Assembly (NCBI GenBank): GCA_035628505.1 | Contig: DASPJR010000218.1 | Span: 1 to 40,822, forward strand | Direction: 5' to 3' | Origin: DASPJR01 sp035628505 | GTDB taxonomy: Bacteria; Planctomycetota; SZUA-567; H5-PLA8 | DNA length: 40,822 nucleotides | In this document: positions 1-6,877 of the stretch, piece after piece | Layout: the number at the start of each line of letters is the position of its first letter | How positions within the stretch are numbered: position 1 is the stretch's first letter | Program-made: the position numbers and the translations under genes | The notes under the pieces: model-generated | The model's input: only the letters and a program-made list of their open reading frames with translations | What the model was told of the DNA's origin: nothing | The model's database searches: none

Positions 1-529
1 CGACGGAATAGACGACGCCATCGTTAACAGCGATGTGCGCGGCCGAGGAAGCGATCGTCACCACGCTTCCTTTTTTGCGCGCGATCATTCCCGGGCAGAA
101 CGCGCGGCAGACCAGCATCGTGCCGATCAAATTGCGATCGAGCATCGCGCGCACGTCCTCAAGCGGGATTCCGAGCGCATCGTTGGGCTTTGGCTTGCCG
201 CCCCGCGCCGCAATATCGCCGCCAGCACAGTTGATCAGCACACTGACCGGGCCCAGCGCTTTCTGTGCGTTCTCCGCCATGGCCTGAACTTCCGTTTCGC
301 TGGCGATATTGCCGGTGACAGCTGCAGTCTTCACGCCGAACTTTTCGCCAAGCTTTGCCGCGACTTCATTGAGATCTTTCGCTTCGCCGAATTCAGCCGG
401 GGCGCTTTGTGAAATGTCGTGAATGGCGACCGCCGCGCCGGCCTGCGCCAGACGCGTGGCGATTGCGTGACCCAGTCCACGGCCCGATCCTGAAACGAAG
501 GCTACTTCGCCCGAAAGCGTTTTTTCCAT
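1..529 (-). CDS. SDR-family oxidoreductase (3' end cut by the window edge)
   Basis: This NAD(P)-dependent short-chain dehydrogenase begins with ATG at 529-527 and runs off the left edge, leaving about 176 residues of the usual 245-260. Residues 12-20 carry a glycine-rich cofactor loop (VSGSGRGLG, a variant of TGxxxGxG). An NCAGG motif near residue 101 matches the family NNAG strand, and IASSAA near 160 is the catalytic serine strand. The visible sequence stops just at the tyrosine expected to start YxxxK, so the lysine cannot be checked. The substrate is unknown. An insert of about 20 residues after the second strand (around 42-65) is longer than in many SDRs. The gene is divergent from ribH, with about 140 bp between them. 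The family call is secure and the role is open. Confidence 0.88.
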   Translation of the reverse strand, partial: MEKTLSGEVAFVSGSGRGLGHAIATRLAQAGAAVAIHDISQSAPAEFGEAKDLNEVAAKLGEKFGVKTAAVTGNIASETEVQAMAENAQKALGPVSVLINCAGGDIAARGGKPKPNDALGIPLEDVRAMLDRNLIGTMLVCRAFCPGMIARKKGSVVTIASSAAHIAVNDGVVYSV

Positions 530-609
530 CGAGAGCTCTCCTTTTATATGTTCTGCGTACACCGCATTTCGGTGCTGCGTCGACGCGGAAACAGACTCCC
601 ATTGTGCCT

Positions 610-637
610 TTGAGTCTTTGTTGCCTTCGTGTAAACT
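610..637 (+). promoter_or_regulatory. possible sigma70-type promoter for ribH
   Basis: TTGAGT at 610-615 and TAAACT at 632-637 are separated by 16 bp and lie in the divergent gap before ribH. The match is modest and was found by eye only. No FMN-riboswitch-like conserved blocks were recognised in the leader. Confidence 0.25.
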
Positions 638-670
638 TGGCTTTTTCACAACGTACAGGGGTGGGGTTTC

Positions 671-1147
671 ATGCCGAAAGTCATAGAAGGTCAGCTTACA
701 ATCAAAAAGGGCGTCCGTTTTGGAATCGTCCTCTCTCGTTTTAACAGCCTGATCACCGAACGGCTTCTCGAGGGTGCCATCGACTGCATTGTTCGTCACG
801 GCGGCGAAGATGGCAACATCACCGTAGTACGCGTCCCGGGCGCCTATGAGCTGCCGGTCGCCGTCCAGGCGCTCAGTGAAACCGAAGAATACGACGCCAT
901 TATTGCGCTGGGCTGCGTCATCCGCGGCGGCACACCGCATTTCGACTACGTCGCCGGAGAGGCGAGCAAGGGCATCACGCAGGCCGGACTTGACGCGGGG
1001 ATTCCTGTGGCATTCGGGCTGCTCACTTGCGATAATCTGGAGCAGGCCCTTGAACGCGCGGGTTCGAAGGGCGGAAACAAAGGCTGGGAAGCCGCGGCAA
1101 GTGCCATCGAAATGGTCGACCTGCTCAGCAAAATTGGCAAACGGTAA
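671..1147 (+). CDS. ribH: 6,7-dimethyl-8-ribityllumazine synthase
   Basis: This enzyme catalyses the penultimate step of riboflavin synthesis, condensing 5-amino-6-ribitylamino-uracil with dihydroxybutanone phosphate in the cytoplasm, usually as a 60-mer or pentamer. The 158-residue length is normal. Visible signatures are the substrate-binding segment VPGAYELP (55-62), RGGTPHFDYV (85-94) with the general-base histidine at 90, and the C-terminal GNKGWEAA segment. A purine-rich AGGGGTGGGG tract sits just before the ATG as ribosome-binding site. The gene is followed after about 97 bp by nusB, a ribH-nusB order conserved across many bacteria. No other rib gene is in the window. Confidence 0.97.
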   Translation: MPKVIEGQLTIKKGVRFGIVLSRFNSLITERLLEGAIDCIVRHGGEDGNITVVRVPGAYELPVAVQALSETEEYDAIIALGCVIRGGTPHFDYVAGEASKGITQAGLDAGIPVAFGLLTCDNLEQALERAGSKGGNKGWEAAASAIEMVDLLSKIGKR

Positions 1148-1244
1148 GCAACCGCAGCGATTTTCAATTTTGGTTCAACCGGTAACGTGACAACCGCTGC
1201 TGACGCTTCTGCGCCAGACGCGGTTAAGGAAAGTGTTTCAAGCG

Positions 1245-1673
1245 ATGAGTCATCCACGAACCAGCGGGCGTGAAATTGCCCTGCAGTATCTGTACATGCA
1301 CGACGTACTTGAAGGCAAAGATGTACACGACTTCGACACATACGTCAGCCAGCAGCAGCCGCCGCCCGACAAGGAAAGCGCGCTCTTTGCGCGGCAGCTC
1401 ATCCAGAGCGTCATCGAGCATCGCTCGGAGCTGGATCAGGAAATCGCTGACGTCGCAACGAACTGGAACATCACGCGCATGGCCGCGGTGGACCGCAACA
1501 TCCTGCGTCTGGGCCTTGCCGAGCTGACCATTCATCCCGAAACGTCCCACAAGATTATTCTCAATGAAGCCGTTGAGCTGGCCAAGCGATACTCGTCGGA
1601 AGACGCCGGCGCCTTTGTCAACGGACTGCTCGACAAGCTGCGCACAAAGCTGCGGCCCGACACAGTAGCGTAG
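1245..1673 (+). CDS. nusB: transcription antitermination factor NusB
   Basis: This small all-helical RNA-binding protein pairs with NusE (S10) at boxA in rRNA antitermination. The start at ATG 1245 gives 142 residues; an in-frame GTG at 1233 would add four. AAGGAA at 1226-1231 touches that GTG, which leaves too little room, but is 13 bp from the ATG, so ATG is preferred though not proven. Typical features are the N-terminal REIALQYLYMHDV helix and the C-terminal block around VDRNILRLGLAEL followed by ILNEAVELAKRYSSEDAGAFVNG, the hallmark of the family. trpD follows after 12 bp, so the two are probably co-transcribed. Confidence 0.96.
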   Translation: MSHPRTSGREIALQYLYMHDVLEGKDVHDFDTYVSQQQPPPDKESALFARQLIQSVIEHRSELDQEIADVATNWNITRMAAVDRNILRLGLAELTIHPETSHKIILNEAVELAKRYSSEDAGAFVNGLLDKLRTKLRPDTVA

Positions 1674-1685
1674 GAACTCTTCGCC

Positions 1686-2750
1686 ATGGCATCGACTCCC
1701 GATTCTCCGGCTTCCAGCACGTACAACGCCAGCCCTGCGCTTGAACAGCTTCTGGCCCGGCGCGATCTGTCTCCCGAATCTGCGACGGAACTGATGGAAG
1801 CAATCGCGGCTGGGCGCCTGAGCCCGGCGAGCACCGCGGCGATCCTGATTGCTCTGCGCGCCAAAGGTGAATCGGTCAATGAGATCTCGTCGTTCGCACG
1901 CGTCATGCGGCAGTGCGCGGTACGTGTCAACGCGCCCGACAAGGTGCTGGATACCTGCGGAACCGGCGGCGACAAAAGCGATACCTTCAACATTTCCACC
2001 GCGACGGCTTTCGTTGTCGCGGGGATGGGAATTCCTGTCGCCAAGCACGGCGGCCGTTCAGTCAGCAGCCGCACCGGCTCAGCGGATGTGCTGAAAACTC
2101 TCGGGGTCAATCTTGACGCCTCCCCGACGTGCGTTGAACGCTGCATCGCGAACGCTGGCATCGGGTTCATGTTTGCGCCGGCGCATCATCCGGCGGCAAA
2201 ACACGTCGCGCCGATCCGCAAAGAACTTGGCGTGCGAACCATCTTCAATCTGCTCGGCCCGCTTTCCAATCCGGCGGGGGCAAAGCTGCAACTGCTCGGA
2301 GTGTTTGAGCCCGCTCTGTGCTCGACGTTTGCCAGCGTGCTCCAGGCCCTCGGAAGCCGCAGCGCGATGGTGGTCTGCGGCGCTGGTCCGGGCGGAGAAG
2401 GTTGTCTCGACGAAATGTCGACGTTCGGTCCAACAACCGTTGCGCGTCTTGAAGCCGGCCGCATCTCCGTTCAGCAGGTGGACGCACGCGCTCTGGGAAT
2501 TGCGGTGCCCGCACGCGACGCGCTGCAGGCGCAAAGCGCCGAATCAAGCGCGGCGACGATTCGCAAGATTCTCGACGGGGAAAAGGGTCCGCCGCGCGAT
2601 ATCGTATGTCTTAACGCCGCCGCAGCTGCGATTGTGGCAGGCAAAGCGAATGACTGGAAGGAGGCCCTCGCGCTCGCCGGACAGAGCATTGATACGGGAC
2701 GCGCCTCTGCCGCCTTGAAATCGCTTTGCGCGATCAGCAATTCGAATTAG
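1686..2750 (+). CDS. trpD: anthranilate phosphoribosyltransferase
   Basis: This enzyme transfers the phosphoribosyl group of PRPP to anthranilate, the second step of tryptophan synthesis. The protein has 354 residues, about 10-20 more than typical because of a Ser/Pro-rich N-terminus before the first helix. The PRPP-binding motif GTGGDKSDTFNIS is at about 92-104, HGGRSVSSRTGSADVL at 121-136 is the second family signature, and GVRTIFNLLGPLSNP lies mid-protein. It is an isolated trp gene here, placed in a ribH-nusB unit rather than in a trp operon, which suggests dispersed trp genes in this organism. No attenuator-like leader was seen. Confidence 0.96.
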   Translation: MASTPDSPASSTYNASPALEQLLARRDLSPESATELMEAIAAGRLSPASTAAILIALRAKGESVNEISSFARVMRQCAVRVNAPDKVLDTCGTGGDKSDTFNISTATAFVVAGMGIPVAKHGGRSVSSRTGSADVLKTLGVNLDASPTCVERCIANAGIGFMFAPAHHPAAKHVAPIRKELGVRTIFNLLGPLSNPAGAKLQLLGVFEPALCSTFASVLQALGSRSAMVVCGAGPGGEGCLDEMSTFGPTTVARLEAGRISVQQVDARALGIAVPARDALQAQSAESSAATIRKILDGEKGPPRDIVCLNAAAAAIVAGKANDWKEALALAGQSIDTGRASAALKSLCAISNSN

Positions 2751-2782
2751 GCAACGTCCTTCGGCCTGCACGTTCGCTAGCC

Positions 2783-2811
2783 TTGACTTCATATCGTTTT
2801 AGAGCTACGTT
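2783..2811 (+). promoter_or_regulatory. probable sigma70-type promoter for the DUF151 gene
   Basis: TTGACT at 2783-2788 and TACGTT at 2806-2811 are spaced 17 bp apart in the trpD to DUF151 gap. Transcription would begin near 2818, leaving a leader of about 40 nt before ATG 2859. The leader contains a small AGGTGGC/GCTCACCT hairpin at about 2820-2841. Confidence 0.4.
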
Positions 2812-2858
2812 TAGATATGAGGTGGCAATTTTGCTCACCTAAAGCTGGTAATGTTCAC

Positions 2859-3263
2859 ATGCTCATTGAGTTCGAGCTCTTCCAAGTCATCATCACCGAA
2901 GGTTCGCAAACACAGGTCATTGTAGTAAAAGAAAAGAGCGGCGACCGCTTTTTTCCGATATACATCGGACATAATGAGGCGATGGCGATCGATCGCAAGC
3001 TCAACGATGTCCAAGTGCCCCGGCCGCTTACACACGATCTTCTGCATAATATAATTGAGCAAATGGGCGGTCGGCTAGCCCGAATTATCGTCAACGACAT
3101 GCGTGACGATTACTATCTTGCCATGCTTGAGGTTGAACGCGACGGACAGACGATTCAGATCGACTCGCGGCCTTCCGACGCCATCGCGCTTGCGGTGCGC
3201 GCCGAATGTCCCATCTTTGTCGAAGAGCAGGTTCTTAATGCGCTGCAGTCGCGCGGTACGTGA
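2859..3263 (+). CDS. bifunctional nuclease-family (DUF151/BFN) protein
   Basis: A 134-residue protein of the DUF151 (BFN) family. Plant members have DNase/RNase activity and bacterial ones are poorly characterised. The conserved core is present: FPIYIGHNEA (32-41), PLTHDLL (56-62) and the signature DSRPSDAIALAVR (102-114). I start at ATG 2859 because MLIEFELFQVII matches a normal family N-terminus. An upstream in-frame ATG at 2817 would add 14 unlikely residues and lies at the predicted transcription start. No strong Shine-Dalgarno precedes 2859. The YchF-like gene follows after about 150 bp. Confidence 0.9.
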   Translation: MLIEFELFQVIITEGSQTQVIVVKEKSGDRFFPIYIGHNEAMAIDRKLNDVQVPRPLTHDLLHNIIEQMGGRLARIIVNDMRDDYYLAMLEVERDGQTIQIDSRPSDAIALAVRAECPIFVEEQVLNALQSRGT

Positions 3264-3393
3264 ATTCCGCAGCGGCGATTTCGCTGTTTACTCAAACCAT
3301 TTCACGGTTGCTGAAGCTGCAGGGCGGCTGTTTTGCGTCTTTGCACAGCACGAAAAACGGGCGTATGATGTGGTTATGCTCCGCGCGATATCG

Positions 3394-3407
3394 TCTCCTA
3401 TAGGAGA
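3394..3407 (+). promoter_or_regulatory. 14-bp perfect palindrome over the YchF-like gene's ribosome-binding site
   Basis: TCTCCTATAGGAGA is its own reverse complement. Its right arm is the start of the purine tract GGAGAGAGG that serves as Shine-Dalgarno 5 bp before ATG 3417. As RNA it can form a 5-bp stem with a UAUA loop that would cover the ribosome-binding site. It could equally be a DNA operator. Function is inferred. Confidence 0.4.
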
Positions 3408-3416
3408 GAGGCTTTT

Positions 3417-4505
3417 ATGAAACTTGGCCTGATCGGATTTCCAGCCTGCGGAAAAACCAGCCTCTTCAATGCTGTCACCGGGTCGGCTCTGCCGGTCGGG
3501 CAATACAGCAACACACCTGGCATCCACATGGCGACCGTTCGCGTACACGATCCACGCATGTACCGGCTGAAGGAATTCTACAAGCCCAAGAGTTTTGTTC
3601 TCGCGCACATGGAATGCGCCGATGTCTCGGGCCTGATCGACGGCAAAGGCGAGCACAAGCAGATCAGCGCCGAAGTGATGGGCAACGTGCGGCAGGTGGA
3701 TGCAATTATCCATGTCGTGCGTGCGTTCGACAGCAGCGCCGTTCCGCACGTGCTCGACAGCATCGATCCTCGCCGCGACATGGCCGAGACTGTCAACGAA
3801 ATGCTCTTTTCCGATATGGCGCAGTGTGACCAGCGCATCAAGAAGCTCAAGCCGCAGGTGGCCAAGCACTCGAAAACACAGGAGCATGATCTCAAAGAAT
3901 TGGCGGTGCTGGAACACCGGCTCAAGCATCTTGAAGCCGGCAAGCCCGTCAGTGCGTTTATGACATCTAATGAAGATGAAAAGAAAATCGTCGCCGCATT
4001 TCAATTCCTCACTGCCAAACCGATGCTCACGGTCTTCAACGTGGGCGAAGGCGATCTGAATCCTGGCGGAAAAGCGGAACAGCTTGAAAAGGAATTTCCG
4101 GGCTCGATCGCACTGTGCGCCAAGCTTGAAATGGAGCTCTCGCAGTTGTCCGAGGAGGAACGCGCTTTGTTCCTGCAGGAACTGGGAATCAAGGAAGCTG
4201 CTGCCCCGCGGCTCGCAGCGATGGTATATAAGGATCTCGGGCTTATCAGTTTCTTTACTGTAGGTGAAGATGAAGTGCGCGCCTGGACGATACATAAGGG
4301 CGACCACGCGCAGCAGGCCGCGGGCAGAATTCATTCGGACCTGGCAAAGAATTTCATCCGTGCCGAAGTCTTCACCTATGCGGATCTGGATGCCGCGGGC
4401 GGCGATGAGCGGGCCATGAAGGCCAAACACCCTCTGCGGCTGGAAAGCAAGGATTACGTGGTCAAGGATGGCGACATCCTGAACATTCGCGCGAACACGC
4501 GCTAA
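3417..4505 (+). CDS. YchF-family P-loop NTPase (Obg-related, TGS domain)
   Basis: A 362-residue translation-factor-type NTPase. The P-loop is GFPACGKTS (7-15), a variant of the canonical YchF form GLPNVGKST. Switch II/G3 is DVSG (69-72), and the base-specificity position is NVGE (208-211), the NxxE form that makes YchF prefer ATP over GTP. A helical coiled region (about 130-175) interrupts the G domain as in YchF, and a C-terminal TGS domain (about 275-362) ends in VVKDGDILNIR. The divergent P-loop suggests a paralogue of housekeeping YchF rather than the orthologue. A strong Shine-Dalgarno precedes ATG 3417. The LOG-family gene follows after 26 bp, so they are probably co-transcribed. Confidence 0.9.
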   Translation: MKLGLIGFPACGKTSLFNAVTGSALPVGQYSNTPGIHMATVRVHDPRMYRLKEFYKPKSFVLAHMECADVSGLIDGKGEHKQISAEVMGNVRQVDAIIHVVRAFDSSAVPHVLDSIDPRRDMAETVNEMLFSDMAQCDQRIKKLKPQVAKHSKTQEHDLKELAVLEHRLKHLEAGKPVSAFMTSNEDEKKIVAAFQFLTAKPMLTVFNVGEGDLNPGGKAEQLEKEFPGSIALCAKLEMELSQLSEEERALFLQELGIKEAAAPRLAAMVYKDLGLISFFTVGEDEVRAWTIHKGDHAQQAAGRIHSDLAKNFIRAEVFTYADLDAAGGDERAMKAKHPLRLESKDYVVKDGDILNIRANTR

Positions 4506-4531
4506 CACATCACAAGGAACACCATTCGGCT

Positions 4532-5875
4532 ATGGCGAAGAGCACTCCTCAGAAATCAGCCCGCACGCTCAGAAAAGAACTTCCCGCCGCGACCGCTCCA
4601 GATCGCGCCACGCTTCCGCCGCAGGGCGGACCGACTCCCGGTGCCATGGGCGCCGGTCCGGGAGCGACCACTGACGAAGCGCACACGGATGGCTCGGCGG
4701 TTGCCGATATTCACGCGCTGCCGTTGCGGCCGGAAACGGTTACGCCTACGTCGCCGACGCCGACCAAGAAGGAACTCATCGCAGCCGGCGCACCGCCACA
4801 AGTGGTGAAAAAAATTAAGCGCCGTCCGCCCCCGGTTTTCAAGCCGGCCACGCCTGTCCCCTCGATTGAACTGCTCGAAGAAAAAGTGCGGGACCTGATT
4901 GCGCTGCAAGGTGAACATCCCGACCAGGACCTGGTCGGCGACATGATTATTACCACCCTGAAGATGATGCGCGACGGATCGACACGCGGCGAGTTGAAGA
5001 TCCTGGCGTCAACGCTGCGCGAACTGCGCTACGCATTCAACATTTTCCGGCCGTTCCAGAACAAGCGGAAGATCACCGTCTTCGGATCCGCCCGCACGCC
5101 GAAAACGGCGCCCGAATACAAGCAGGCGCAGGCGTTCAGCGAAGAAATGGTGCGCCGTAATTTCATGGTGATCACCGGTGCCGGTCCGGGAATCATGGAA
5201 GCGGCCAACGGCGGCGCCGGGCGCGATTACAGCTTTGGCGTGAACATCAAGCTTCCATTTGAGCAGTCCGCCAATCCGTACATCGAAGGCGACAAGAAGC
5301 TGATCCACTTCCGCTATTTCTTCACGCGCAAGCTCTGTTTCGTGAAAGAAGCTTCTGCCATCGCGCTCTTCCCCGGCGGATTCGGCACGCACGACGAATG
5401 CTTCGAAACGCTGACGCTGGTGCAGACCGGCAAAGCATCGATGATTCCCATTGTCTTCATCGATCAGAAGGGCGGCGAGTACTGGCGCGAGTGGGCCGAT
5501 TACGTGGTCGAACATCTGCTCGGCAAGGGCCTGATCAGCGAAGAAGACATGCATCTGTTCAAGATCACCGATGACGCGACGTGGGCCGCCGACGAAGTGA
5601 CCAACTTCTACAAACGCTATCATTCCAGCCGTTTCGTCAAGGACACGCTCGTGATCCGGATGCTCAGCAAGCTGACGAAAGAAAACATCGACGAGCTCAA
5701 TACGCGCTTCAGTTCGCTGACCACCAACGGCAAAGGGCGCATCGTTGAGACCAAGCCGCTGCCGGAAGAGGCCAGCGAGCCGGAGCTGCTGGAACTGCCG
5801 CGCATCGCGTTTCCGTTCAACCGGCGAAATTACGGCCGGCTGCGGCTGCTGATCGACCAGATCAACCGGTTTTAA
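4532..5875 (+). CDS. LOG-family (TIGR00730-type) Rossmann-fold protein with disordered N-terminus
   Basis: A 447-residue member of the family once annotated as lysine decarboxylase, now known as nucleotide 5'-monophosphate phosphoribohydrolases (LOG, PpnN). The key motif PGGFGTHDE is at about 281-289, preceded by VITGAGPGIMEAANGGA, the second half of the nucleotide/phosphoribose site. Residues 1-105 are Pro/Ala/Thr-rich and low complexity, probably disordered, and residues 110-180 form a helical linker. PpnN has a similar length but a folded N-terminal domain, so this is a different architecture. Substrate (AMP or other nucleotide) is inferred. The stop overlaps the stop of convergent oleD by 14 bp. 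Confidence 0.88.
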   Translation: MAKSTPQKSARTLRKELPAATAPDRATLPPQGGPTPGAMGAGPGATTDEAHTDGSAVADIHALPLRPETVTPTSPTPTKKELIAAGAPPQVVKKIKRRPPPVFKPATPVPSIELLEEKVRDLIALQGEHPDQDLVGDMIITTLKMMRDGSTRGELKILASTLRELRYAFNIFRPFQNKRKITVFGSARTPKTAPEYKQAQAFSEEMVRRNFMVITGAGPGIMEAANGGAGRDYSFGVNIKLPFEQSANPYIEGDKKLIHFRYFFTRKLCFVKEASAIALFPGGFGTHDECFETLTLVQTGKASMIPIVFIDQKGGEYWREWADYVVEHLLGKGLISEEDMHLFKITDDATWAADEVTNFYKRYHSSRFVKDTLVIRMLSKLTKENIDELNTRFSSLTTNGKGRIVETKPLPEEASEPELLELPRIAFPFNRRNYGRLRLLIDQINRF

Positions 5876-6875
5876 CCGTGTCTTTCTTCGAGAAGTATTC
5901 GACGGTGCGCGTGAGGCCTTCTTCGTTGCTGATGCGCGGCTTGTAGCCGAAATCGCGCTTGGCTTTTGAAATGTTGTAATAGTGCGAGCAGCTCAGCGCC
6001 TTGGCCAGAAAGCGCGTCATGCGCGGTTCATCGTTTTTCTTCAGCAGCTCATAAAATTTCTCAAAACACCAGCCCGCGCCGTAAGCAACACGGACGGGCA
6101 CGCGCTTCGTCACCGGCGGAAGATTCATTTTTTTGAGCAGCGCATTGATCCACTCCCACATCACAACGGGCTTATCGTCTGAAATAAAATAGGCCTGTCC
6201 GGCGACGCGGTTGGGCTTCATGGCGTCCGCCGCAAGCACGTGAGCGAGCGCGGCATTTTCGATGTACGTCAGATCAACTTTATTCTGCCCCTTGCCAATC
6301 ATGCGCAGCTGCCGCTTGCGCGCACGCTCGAGAATGCGCGGGATCAGATGATTGTCGCGCGGGCCCCAGATCAGATGCGGCCGCAGCGAGCATGTCAGCA
6401 GGCCATCCTGGCCGTTTGATTTCAGGACCTGTTCCTCAGCGATGGCCTTGGTCCACGAGTACGGATTAAAAAACACTTTCGGATACGGCGTGTTCTCATC
6501 CAGGTCGCATTCGTCTTTCATGTCGAACACGACACTGGGCGAGCTGGTGTAGACAAACTTCGGCACGCCGCGGCGTTTGCACGCGACCAGCAGATTATTT
6601 GTGCCGTCCACATTGATGGACTTGTACGTGTTGAAATCGCCCCAGATTCCCGGCAGCGCCGCGGTGTGAATGACGACATCCATGCCCATGCAGGCCTTCA
6701 CGCAGTCGTCGACGTTGCGGATGTCGCCCTGTACGGCATCGGCGCCGAGCGCCTCGATCACCGGGTAGCGCTGGCGTGAAAGGATGCGCACGTGGTCGCC
6801 GCGGCCGAGAAGCATCTCGACGACCGCGCGGCCGAGAAATCCGCCGCCTCCTGTAACCAGTGCTCTGATGGGCAT
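5862..6875 (-). CDS. oleD: NAD(P)-dependent 2-alkyl-3-oxoalkanoate reductase, OleD-like
   Basis: An extended SDR of the 3-beta-hydroxysteroid dehydrogenase group, 337 residues. The dinucleotide loop is TGGGGFLG (8-15), the catalytic serine lies in YTSSPSVVF (109-117), and the Tyr/Lys pair is in PYSWTK (Y139, K143). In olefin biosynthesis OleD reduces the 2-alkyl-3-ketoacid made by OleA to the 2-alkyl-3-hydroxyacid that OleC converts to a beta-lactone. The assignment rests on the family plus the immediately upstream acyl-AMP-type ligase (oleC stop is 2 bp before this ATG). No oleA or oleB lies within the window. Alone it could be any 3-beta-HSD-type epimerase; with oleC the call is fairly good. 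Confidence 0.8.
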   Translation of the reverse strand: MPIRALVTGGGGFLGRAVVEMLLGRGDHVRILSRQRYPVIEALGADAVQGDIRNVDDCVKACMGMDVVIHTAALPGIWGDFNTYKSINVDGTNNLLVACKRRGVPKFVYTSSPSVVFDMKDECDLDENTPYPKVFFNPYSWTKAIAEEQVLKSNGQDGLLTCSLRPHLIWGPRDNHLIPRILERARKRQLRMIGKGQNKVDLTYIENAALAHVLAADAMKPNRVAGQAYFISDDKPVVMWEWINALLKKMNLPPVTKRVPVRVAYGAGWCFEKFYELLKKNDEPRMTRFLAKALSCSHYYNISKAKRDFGYKPRISNEEGLTRTVEYFSKKDTVKTG

Positions 6876-6877
6876 TG

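Noticed and set aside
530..670. Possible FMN riboswitch before ribH
   Set aside because: The leader is too short and lacks the conserved RFN blocks; only a weak promoter was seen.
2796..2807. GTTTTAGAGCTA, identical to the first 12 bases of the type II-A (SpCas9) CRISPR repeat
   Set aside because: Single occurrence, no spacing array, no anti-repeat and no cas genes. It lies inside a promoter-like region and is best explained by chance.
3288..4508. 406-codon minus-strand open frame
   Set aside because: Antisense to the YchF-like gene; no motif and no ribosome-binding site.
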